This document shows, piece after piece, positions 30,133-35,556 of a DNA stretch of 35,556 bases. The stretch covers positions 1-35,556 of the forward strand of contig JAFYNQ010000073.1 in the NCBI GenBank assembly GCA_017548065.1. The letters are read 5' to 3'. The position numbers and the translations under genes are program-made. Origin of the DNA: Oscillospiraceae bacterium. GTDB lineage: Bacteria > Bacillota > Clostridia > Oscillospirales > Oscillospiraceae. Under the pieces are notes generated by a model. That model saw nothing but the letters and a program-made list of their open reading frames with translations. It ran no database searches and had not been told where the DNA came from. Each line of letters opens with the position of its first letter. Position 1 is the stretch's first letter.

Positions 30133-30505
30133 GGAACGCTGCCCTCAGCGTTCCGGTGATTTTGGCACAAAATCACATTGCCGTCAGGCAATAAGGTTTT
30201 TGCATTACGCGCATTATGTCATCCCTCATCCGTCACCGCCTGACGGCGGCGACACCTTCCCCCAGGGGAAGGCTTTCTGCACTCTGCCCTACGTGGGGTG
30301 CGGTTATGCGTTGCGGCAGTGGATGAATTGCCGCTTGGCGGCATGAATTGATGCTGACGCATCATGATTTCTCGCTTCGTTCCATGATTTGAATTGCCCG
30401 AAACAATGCGCCGCAAGGCGCAATTCATGCCGTAAGGCAAATCATGGCATAGCCAATTCATGCCGCAAGGCAATTCATTGTCATCAGGCAATATGCGTCA
30501 GGCAA
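30133..30505. repeat. Cluster of small palindromes, several with GNRA-type loops
   Basis: This gene-free stretch carries many perfect small hairpins: GGAACGCT-GCCCTC-AGCGTTCC (30133-30154), GTGATTTTG-GCA-CAAAATCAC (30156-30176), ATTGCC-GTCA-GGCAAT (30177-30192), TGCCGC-TTG-GCGGCA (30329-30343), TGCGCC-GCAA-GGCGCA (30407-30422), TGCC-GTAA-GGCA (30428-30439) and TGCC-GCAA-GGCA (30461-30472). Between them at about 30225-30295 is a stretch (CATCCGTCACCGCC...CCTTCCCCCAGGGGAAGG) of a kind repeated in many gut Firmicutes genomes. A 72-codon open frame here has no ribosome site and is not called. Confidence 0.85.
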
Positions 30506-30519
30506 ATGCTATTTTTTGC

Positions 30520-30548
30520 TTGCTATTTTCGCATTTTGCGGCTATAAT
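30520..30548 (+). promoter_or_regulatory. Promoter of holB-ricT
   Basis: TTGCTA (30520-30525) and TATAAT (30543-30548) are separated by 17 bp. Confidence 0.75.
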
Positions 30549-30584
30549 TATCATGCCATGATATTATCTGCGCAGGAGGTCAGT

Positions 30585-31532
30585 ATGGGCTTTGATAAGC
30601 TTTTGGGAAATCACCGGCTACGTGAAAATTTGAAAAACAGTGTCAGCCGGGGAAAGCTTTCTCATTTCTACCTGATCTCCGGCCCCCGGGGCAGCGGTAA
30701 AAAGACCCTTGCCCGACTCATCGGCGCTGCCGCCGTCTGTCAGGGAGAGCGGAAGCCCTGCCTTACCTGCGACCATTGCCGCAAGGTCATGGCGGACACC
30801 CACCCGGACTTTATCACGGTGGTTGACCCGGAGCATAAAGAAGTGCCCGTAAAAATGGTGCGTGCGTACCGTGAGGATATTTTCATCCGTCCCAACGAGG
30901 CGGAAAAGAAGGTCTACATGTTCCCCCAGGAGCTGCGAAATGAGGGCTACAATGCCCTTTTGAAGGTGCTGGAGGAGCCGCCGTCCTACGGTGTGTTTAT
31001 GCTGCTGACGGATAACCCGGAGAAGATTTTGCCTACCATCCGCTCCCGTTGTACGGAGCTGAACCTGCTGCCCCTGAACGCTTCGGAGCTGTTGCCCCGG
31101 CTGCGGCAGGCGTATCCCCAGGCTGACGAGGAGACGCTGGCAGCTGCCCTTGACCGCAGTGGCGGTTACCTGGGACAGGCGCTGGAGCTGATGAACCAGG
31201 GCATGGAGGCAGACAGTCAGACAAAGGGCTTCCTGGCAGGCATGACCCACCGGGATACCATGGCGTTGCTGCAGGCGCTGCTGTCCATGGAAAAGTGGAA
31301 GCGTGAGCAATTCCTCTCCACCATGAACCGTTGGGCGGAAATTTTGCAGCAGGCGCTGATTTGTCGTAGCGGCAGCAAGGTGCTGTCGGAGGCGGCAAGG
31401 CAGATGTCCTCCCAGCGCAGCGGTCAGGAGCTTTTGGAAGCGCACCGCTGCATTCAGAAAGCCATCGAATATACCCAGGGCAATGTGTCGGTAGCCGCCA
31501 TCTGCGGCTGGCTGTCATGGGTCCTGCGATAA
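30585..31532 (+). CDS. holB: DNA polymerase III delta' subunit
   Basis: The 315-residue protein is the delta' subunit of the clamp loader, which opens and loads the sliding clamp during replication. It has the AAA+ Walker A motif GPRGSGKKTLAR (residues 33-44), a zinc-binding cluster CQGERKPCLTCDHCRKV near 51-67, the LLKVLEEPP region and the sensor/Arg-finger SRC near 150 (TIRSRCTELNLLP). The start ATG at 30585 has AGGAGG upstream; earlier in-frame positions lie in the promoter. It is 13 bp from ricT, the same order (holB-yaaT) as in the origin region of B. subtilis. The C-terminal part is shorter than in E. coli, as usual in Firmicutes. Confidence 0.95.
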   Translation: MGFDKLLGNHRLRENLKNSVSRGKLSHFYLISGPRGSGKKTLARLIGAAAVCQGERKPCLTCDHCRKVMADTHPDFITVVDPEHKEVPVKMVRAYREDIFIRPNEAEKKVYMFPQELRNEGYNALLKVLEEPPSYGVFMLLTDNPEKILPTIRSRCTELNLLPLNASELLPRLRQAYPQADEETLAAALDRSGGYLGQALELMNQGMEADSQTKGFLAGMTHRDTMALLQALLSMEKWKREQFLSTMNRWAEILQQALICRSGSKVLSEAARQMSSQRSGQELLEAHRCIQKAIEYTQGNVSVAAICGWLSWVLR

Positions 31533-31545
31533 CAAGGAGTAAACA

Positions 31546-32802
31546 ATGAGCGAAGAGATCAAGAAGCCGGAATATACGGAAGTGGTGGACATCCAGTTCC
31601 GTCCCGGTCAGAAAATTTATTATTTTGCCCCTGCAGGTCATGTCTGCAAGGCCGGCATGCACGTGGTCATGGACACGGCCCGTGGCCCGGAATTTGGCTA
31701 TTGTACCGCCGGTAACCACCGCATCCCCACCAAGGACGTGGTAGCGCCCCTGCGCCCGGTGCTGCGTATTGCCACAGAGGAAGACGAGCGTATTGCCGAG
31801 GAGAACCGTGCCAAGGAAAAGAAGGCAGCCATCTGCTGCGCAGAGAAGATTTTGGAGCATCAGCTGGATATGCAGCTGGTCAGCGCCGAATGCTCCTTTG
31901 ACGGCACCAAGATCCTCTTCTTTTTCACCGCCGATGAGCGTGTGGATTTCCGTGAGCTGGTGCGTGACCTGGCATCCACCTTCCATACCCGTATTGAGCT
32001 GCGGCAGATCGGTGTCCGTGACAAGGCAAAGATGGTGGGCGGTCTGGGTATCTGCGGCAGACCCTTCTGCTGCGCCACCTTCCTGGATGATTTCCAGCCG
32101 GTGTCCATCAAAATGGCAAAGACACAGAACCTGAGTCTCTCCCCCACAAAGATCTCCGGCACCTGCGGCAGACTGATGTGCTGCCTGAAATACGAGCAGG
32201 ATGCCTATGAAGACCTGATCCGCAACAGCCCCAAGAAGGACTCCTTCGTGGACACGCCCGACGGTCAGGGTACCATCGTGGATGTGGAGCTGCTGCGCCA
32301 GCGTGTGAAGGTGCGCCTGGAGGACTCCCCCGAGGTCATCGGCACCTATGCCAATTCCGAGATCGCTGTGCTGCGTAGCGGCAAGGCAAAGAAGAACGAT
32401 CCTCCCATTCCCAAGGATCTGACCCCCATCTCCGGCGGCAAGCGGAGACGGAAGCTTTTGAGTGAAGAGGAGCTGCAGCAGCTGGATTCCATCCGCTTCC
32501 GCTACAGCACCGAGACCATTGCCGAGGAGCATCCCATTCCTGCGGAAAAGCCTGAGGAGAAAGAATCCTCCGGCAAGTCCAGACGGAATCGCCGGAAGCC
32601 CAAGGCTGAGCAGAAGGTGCAGGAGGAAGCGCCCAAGCAGGAGCAGAAGCAGCAGCCTAAGAAGAAGCCGCAGCCCAAGCAGGAAGCGACCAAGACCGAG
32701 GAAGCTGCCGAGCCCAAGGAGGAAAAGTCCGGGGACAAGCCCAGACGCAACCACCGCCGCCGCTTCCGTCACCACAATAAGCCCAGCGCCAACAAAGAGT
32801 AA
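31546..32802 (+). CDS. ricT: RicT (YaaT), PSP1-domain protein with charged C-terminal tail
   Basis: The 418-residue protein has a PSP1 domain (about residues 10-280). With RicA and RicF it forms the iron-sulfur Y-complex in B. subtilis, which affects RNA cleavage with RNase Y, sporulation and biofilm genes. The cysteines of the domain are visible in GICGRPFCCATF near 167-178 and TCGRLMCCLKYE near 205-216, which fit the cluster ligands. The first part MSEEIKKPEYTEVVDIQFRP opens the domain. From about residue 285 the protein becomes a long tail of Lys, Glu, Pro and Gln (for example QEEAPKQEQKQQPKKKPQPK), about 130 residues beyond the domain, which is much longer than in B. subtilis (275 residues in all). 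It is co-transcribed with holB. A hairpin with weak T-run follows. Confidence 0.93.
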   Translation: MSEEIKKPEYTEVVDIQFRPGQKIYYFAPAGHVCKAGMHVVMDTARGPEFGYCTAGNHRIPTKDVVAPLRPVLRIATEEDERIAEENRAKEKKAAICCAEKILEHQLDMQLVSAECSFDGTKILFFFTADERVDFRELVRDLASTFHTRIELRQIGVRDKAKMVGGLGICGRPFCCATFLDDFQPVSIKMAKTQNLSLSPTKISGTCGRLMCCLKYEQDAYEDLIRNSPKKDSFVDTPDGQGTIVDVELLRQRVKVRLEDSPEVIGTYANSEIAVLRSGKAKKNDPPIPKDLTPISGGKRRRKLLSEEELQQLDSIRFRYSTETIAEEHPIPAEKPEEKESSGKSRRNRRKPKAEQKVQEEAPKQEQKQQPKKKPQPKQEATKTEEAAEPKEEKSGDKPRRNHRRRFRHHNKPSANKE

Positions 32803-32805
32803 TAC

Positions 32806-32824
32806 GGGGGCAGGCTTTGCCCCC
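32806..32824 (+). terminator. Hairpin after ricT
   Basis: The 7-bp stem GGGGGCA-GGCTT-TGCCCCC directly follows the stop codon but lacks a T-run (AAACC comes next), so terminator function is uncertain. Confidence 0.5.
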
Positions 32825-32834
32825 AAACCCCATA

Positions 32835-32876
32835 AAAAGGAAATTGCGAAGCCCTTCAAAGGAAAGGCTTCGCAAT
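32835..32876 (-). terminator. Terminator of the HPr-like gene
   Basis: On the minus strand ATTGCGAAGCC and GGCTTCGCAAT (32843-32876) form an 11-bp stem, followed by TTTCCTTTTT. Confidence 0.85.
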
Positions 32877-32888
32877 ATCACTTATACG

Positions 32889-33122
32889 TCAGACAAGAAA
32901 ACGGGAAGCTGCTGTGCGGAAGCGGGAGAACTCCTCATCGGAGCATCTTACGCTGACCCGAACGGGACGGGCATAGTCCAGACTGAACATACCCATAAAG
33001 CTTTTTCCGTTGATCTGCTGCTTGTCATTTCCCACCAGCACGTCAAAGGGCTGAACCATGGCCAGGGACACAAATTCCCGTACCTGGTGAAATGACTGGA
33101 TGTGAATGTTGAAATGATGCAT
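32889..33122 (-). CDS. HPr-like protein lacking the active-site histidine
   Basis: The 77-residue protein looks like a reduced HPr (phosphocarrier) fold. The C-terminal half NGKSFMGMFSLDYARPVRVS resembles the HPr segment around regulatory Ser46 (KSIMGVMSLG), and the rest (SDEEFSRFRTAASRFL) fits the last helix. The usual HARP loop with the phosphorylated histidine is not visible; the nearest stretch is HQVREFVSLAM, where Gln may replace His15, as in the Bacillus Crh protein. It may therefore act as a regulator rather than a phosphotransfer protein. Five residues are missing between NGK and the serine compared with HPr. The start ATG has CAGGAG upstream. It is convergent with ricT and divergent from mtaB. 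Confidence 0.75.
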   Translation of the reverse strand: MHHFNIHIQSFHQVREFVSLAMVQPFDVLVGNDKQQINGKSFMGMFSLDYARPVRVSVRCSDEEFSRFRTAASRFLV

Positions 33123-33177
33123 GTTTGTTCTCCTGAATAAAATCGTTCAAGGGGGGCAAAGAATGCGTTACGGACAC

Positions 33178-33205
33178 ATTATAGCAGATATGGGAAAGAT
33201 TACAA
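33178..33205 (-). promoter_or_regulatory. Promoter of the HPr-like gene
   Basis: On the minus strand TTGTAA (33200-33205) and TATAAT (33178-33183) are 16 bp apart. Confidence 0.7.
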
Positions 33206-33214
33206 GATGACGAT

Positions 33215-33244
33215 TTGACGATATTCACAAAAATGGCATATAAA
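33215..33244 (+). promoter_or_regulatory. Promoter of mtaB
   Basis: TTGACG (33215-33220) and TATAAA (33239-33244) are 18 bp apart. The predicted start (about 33251) is only 5-11 nt upstream of the first ATG codons. Confidence 0.65.
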
Positions 33245-33255
33245 ATTTGGTAAAA

Positions 33256-34551
33256 ATGACTATGAAAATTGGTTTTTACACATTAGGCTGCAAAGTGAAT
33301 CAGTATGAGACCCAGGCGCTGGAGCAGCTGTTAAGCGGCCTGGGACACGAGATCGCAGACTTTGAAGCAGATTGCGATATCTATATTATCAATACCTGTT
33401 CCGTCACCGCTGTGGCGGATAAGAAGAACCGTGCAGTGATCCGCCGTTGCCGTCGGGAGCATCCTGACAGCATTATTGCGGTCTGCGGCTGCTACAGCCA
33501 GCAGGCGCCGGAAGCGGTGGAAAAGCTGGAGGTGGACGTGATCGGCGGCAGCGGTGAGCGGGAAGCCTTTTTGCAGCAGCTGTTGAAAACAGCTGCTGAC
33601 CGTAAGCCCCGTCAGCAGCTGGATGCAGCGCTGAAGCGCCGCAGCTTTGAAATTCTGCCCCCCGGCGGTCTGGAGGGACGTACCCGTGCCATGCTGAAGG
33701 TGCAGGACGGCTGCGTGAATTTCTGTACCTACTGCATCATCCCCTACACCCGTGGCCCGGTGCGCTCTGCGCCCCTGGCGCTGGCAGTGGCGCAGGCAAA
33801 GGAGCTGGCGGAAAAGGGCTACCGGGAGCTGGTGGTCACCGGCATTGAAATTGCCTCCTGGGGTGTTGACCTGCCGGGCAAGCCGCCGCTGACAGAGCTG
33901 CTGATTGCCATTTGTCAGGCTGTACCCGGTTTGCGTGTGCGCCTTGGCTCTTTGGAGCCTCGCATTGTGACGGAAGAGTTTTGCCAGAAGCTGAAAACGC
34001 TTCCCAATCTGTGTCCCCAGTTCCATCTTTCCATGCAGTCCGGCTGCGATACGGTGCTACAGCGGATGAAGCGGAAATACGATACCGCAAGATATCTGGA
34101 AAGCGTGCAGCTTCTCCAGCGCCATTTCCCCGGCTGCGCTGTGACCACGGATATGATCGTGGCCTTCCCCGGAGAGACCGAGGAGGAATTTGAGGAGAGC
34201 CTTGGCTTTATCCAAAAATGTAATTTTGCGGATATGCACATTTTCCCCTATTCCCGTCGCCCCGGCACACCGGCAGATAAAATGCCGGGACAGCACCCCA
34301 ATGCGGTGAAGGAAGACCGCAGCCGCCGTGCCATCACCGTGGCAACCAAAATGTCCGAAGCTTACAGAGCCGCCCAGGTGGGAACAGAAGCGCAGGTTCT
34401 CTTTGAAGAGCCGGAAGGGGAATTCTTCGTGGGACATACCCCCAATTACGTAAAAGTCTACGTAAAAGAACCCGTCTGCCCCAACGAGATCAAAACCGTT
34501 CTCCTGAACGCCCTCCACAAAGACGGTCTGCTTGGCGCTGTCTGCGAATGA
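33256..34551 (+). CDS. mtaB: tRNA t6A37 methylthiotransferase MtaB
   Basis: The radical-SAM enzyme adds a methylthio group to t6A37 of tRNAs, giving ms2t6A. The N-terminal MTTase domain has the three cysteines in FYTLGCKVNQYE, INTCSVTAVA and AVCGCYSQQA. The radical SAM motif is CVNFCTYCIIPYTRGP with C153, C157 and C160, counting from the start used here. A TRAM-like domain ends the protein (QVLFEEPEGEFFVGHTPNYV...VYVKEPVC). The length of about 431 residues is usual. There is no clear Shine-Dalgarno sequence, and two ATGs, at 33256 and 33262, lie just downstream of the promoter. I give the first, but the second is as likely, since family members begin MKIGFYTLGC-like. Confidence 0.93.
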   Translation: MTMKIGFYTLGCKVNQYETQALEQLLSGLGHEIADFEADCDIYIINTCSVTAVADKKNRAVIRRCRREHPDSIIAVCGCYSQQAPEAVEKLEVDVIGGSGEREAFLQQLLKTAADRKPRQQLDAALKRRSFEILPPGGLEGRTRAMLKVQDGCVNFCTYCIIPYTRGPVRSAPLALAVAQAKELAEKGYRELVVTGIEIASWGVDLPGKPPLTELLIAICQAVPGLRVRLGSLEPRIVTEEFCQKLKTLPNLCPQFHLSMQSGCDTVLQRMKRKYDTARYLESVQLLQRHFPGCAVTTDMIVAFPGETEEEFEESLGFIQKCNFADMHIFPYSRRPGTPADKMPGQHPNAVKEDRSRRAITVATKMSEAYRAAQVGTEAQVLFEEPEGEFFVGHTPNYVKVYVKEPVCPNEIKTVLLNALHKDGLLGAVCE

Positions 34552-34556
34552 CCCTT

Positions 34557-34582
34557 TGTAGGGGAGGCAATTATGCCGCCCG
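34557..34582 (+). repeat. Partial dispersed palindromic repeat (family A)
   Basis: The sequence TGTAGGGGAGGCAATTATGC, continuing with CGCCCG, resembles the core of the repeats at 8.6 and 16.8 kb, with changes in the loop and arm. It lies just after the mtaB stop codon. Confidence 0.65.
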
Positions 34583-34595
34583 GAAAATAAACATC

Positions 34596-34633
34596 AAAAA
34601 GCCGCCCGAAGGAAAACCCTTCAGGCGGCTTTT
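34596..34633. terminator. Bidirectional terminator between mtaB and the GH28-like gene
   Basis: AAAAAGCCGCC and GGCGGCTTTT frame an inner stem GAAGG/CCTTC with loop AAAAC. Runs of A and T on both sides suit termination from both directions. Confidence 0.9.
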
Positions 34634-34634
34634 A

Positions 34635-35556
34635 TTACAGTACCGTAAATGTTGTGTTATTCATCACCACGTTGTCTGCATACCGAATGGTTACCGGCAG
34701 CAGCGGTGTGTTCACTGCGCCGAAGCGCTGGGCAAATTTGGTGGGGATCTCCTCATAAGGCAGCTGGGTGAAATGGCAGTCGGAGAAATAGATGTTCTGC
34801 ACATGGCAATCCGCACGTCCGCAGACACGGGGCATCTGGGCACAACGGGCATGGAGGTTGGAGAAATAGATGTTGCGGATGGAGGTGCAGAGACAATGCT
34901 CCTCAATGTCAATACGCACGGGGATGCGGTAGCTGCGGTCAATGACAATGTTGTTAAAGCTGATGTTCTCGATCAGCGTTGCTTCTTCGCCCTGGTCGGA
35001 CATACGCTCGGGGTTGGGGTTACCGGGCAGGCGCATGCAGATGCCGAAGCAGGATTCGGTGATGTTCAGGTTGGAGAAGGTCATGTTCCGCATCACACCG
35101 TCGTTGATATAACCCAAACGTACACCGCAGGTGTGGCTGGTGAGATTGCAGTTGGTGACGGAGACCTTTTCGCACACGGTGTTTTTCAGCAGCACCGCAG
35201 AGTAGGCACGGACAACGATGCAGTCATCACCGCTGGTGATGTTGCAGTCGGAGATATTCACGTTGCGGCAGCAGTTGATGTGGATGCCGTCATTGTGGGG
35301 GATATCCACAGCCGCCAAAATCTGGGCACGGTGGAAATGTACATTTTCGCAGTCGCAGAGCCAGTAGCTCCAGCTGCCGGGCTGGTTGCGCATGGTCACA
35401 TCCTCCACCAGCACGTTTTTGCAGCCAAGGAAAAACACCACACGGGCAGGGGCAATGCTGGTGATATGGGGATCCAGGTTGTGGGGGCAGACACCACCCA
35501 CCTTGGTGACCTTGGTCAGCTCTCTTGCTTCAAAGGTACGGGAATCCACCTGGATA
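34635..35556 (-). CDS. GH28-like beta-helix protein (5' end outside window)
   Basis: The frame is open to the right edge, so the N-terminus is missing; about 307 residues are seen. The protein resembles glycoside hydrolase family 28 (polygalacturonase) right-handed beta-helix proteins. HNDGIHI corresponds to the NxD motif, and TSGDDCIVVRAYSA to the catalytic GDD. The third motif (GHG) and the RIK motif are not visible; the corresponding stretches read SHTCGVRLGYINDG and VRIDIEEH. The repeated pattern (VNISDCNITSGDD, VSVTNCNLTSHTC, MTFSNLNITESCF, IYFSNLHARCAQM) follows the coils. It may be a pectin-degrading enzyme or a divergent relative acting on another glycan. No signal peptide can be judged. 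The stop is right after the shared terminator with mtaB. GTG codons near 35549 are not taken as the start. Confidence 0.8.
   Translation of the reverse strand, partial: IQVDSRTFEARELTKVTKVGGVCPHNLDPHITSIAPARVVFFLGCKNVLVEDVTMRNQPGSWSYWLCDCENVHFHRAQILAAVDIPHNDGIHINCCRNVNISDCNITSGDDCIVVRAYSAVLLKNTVCEKVSVTNCNLTSHTCGVRLGYINDGVMRNMTFSNLNITESCFGICMRLPGNPNPERMSDQGEEATLIENISFNNIVIDRSYRIPVRIDIEEHCLCTSIRNIYFSNLHARCAQMPRVCGRADCHVQNIYFSDCHFTQLPYEEIPTKFAQRFGAVNTPLLPVTIRYADNVVMNNTTFTVL

Noticed and set aside
30128-30346. 72-codon open frame in the palindrome cluster
   Set aside because: No ribosome site, the sequence is made of inverted repeats, and the predicted protein is unlike any family.

Overview
The window looks like a chromosomal, origin-proximal segment of a spore-forming Clostridia member, most plausibly an Oscillospiraceae/Ruminococcaceae-type gut bacterium. 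The basis is a moderately GC-rich Firmicutes gene set, consensus SigA-type promoters (several TTGACA-17-TATAAT) with strong GGAGG ribosome sites, a T-box leader, soj/spo0J with two perfect parS sites, spoIIE behind a 0A box, ricT, and gut-Firmicutes-style dispersed palindromic repeats. The genus assignment is inference only. I recognised no phage, transposase, CRISPR array, rRNA or tRNA gene.

Layout. 1-2.3 kb: a partial NfnA-like flavoprotein, mscL, and a 15-bp repeat array joined to a twenty-unit 32-bp tandem array. 2.3-6.0 kb: a minus-strand cluster reading zinc-ribbon membrane protein, parA, parB, PspC-domain protein, serS, with two parS sites before parA. 6.1-8.6 kb: a DUF1836 regulator with hflK and hflC, closed by a strong UUCG-loop terminator. 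8.7-12.7 kb: an orphan P-loop protein, pgi, and a Na/Pi cotransporter preceded by a three-repeat PHO-box-like element. 12.7-16.8 kb: a tryptophan-specific T-box controlling trpB2, a very acidic tail-anchored protein with gluQ, and a sugar-phosphate nucleotidyltransferase. 17-22.3 kb: a DegT/DnrJ aminotransferase, spoIIE, and a DUF3810-rsmG operon. 22.5-25.3 kb: a CBS-type Mn pyrophosphatase and L-asparaginase. 25.5-30 kb: a 1510-residue secreted protein with two beta-helix regions and a C-terminal SGNH/DUF4886-like domain. 30-30.5 kb: repeat-rich DNA with small tetraloop hairpins. 30.6-35.6 kb: holB, ricT, an HPr-like protein, mtaB and a partial GH28-like protein.

How it fits together. Several parts belong to the cell-cycle and sporulation neighbourhood usually found near oriC (parAB/parS, rsmG, holB, ricT, spoIIE, serS), but they are interleaved with metabolic and surface genes. 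Many transcription units can be drawn with a promoter at one end and a hairpin terminator at the other. The most informative regulatory sites are the T-box before trpB2 (GAA-TGG specifier, intact antiterminator), the 11-bp periodic PHO-box-like element before the Na/Pi transporter, and the 0A-box promoter of spoIIE with its 22-bp spacer. The least explained are the 32-bp tandem array, the GNRA-loop hairpin cluster before holB and the giant beta-helix/esterase-like protein. I found no clearly new multi-gene system.
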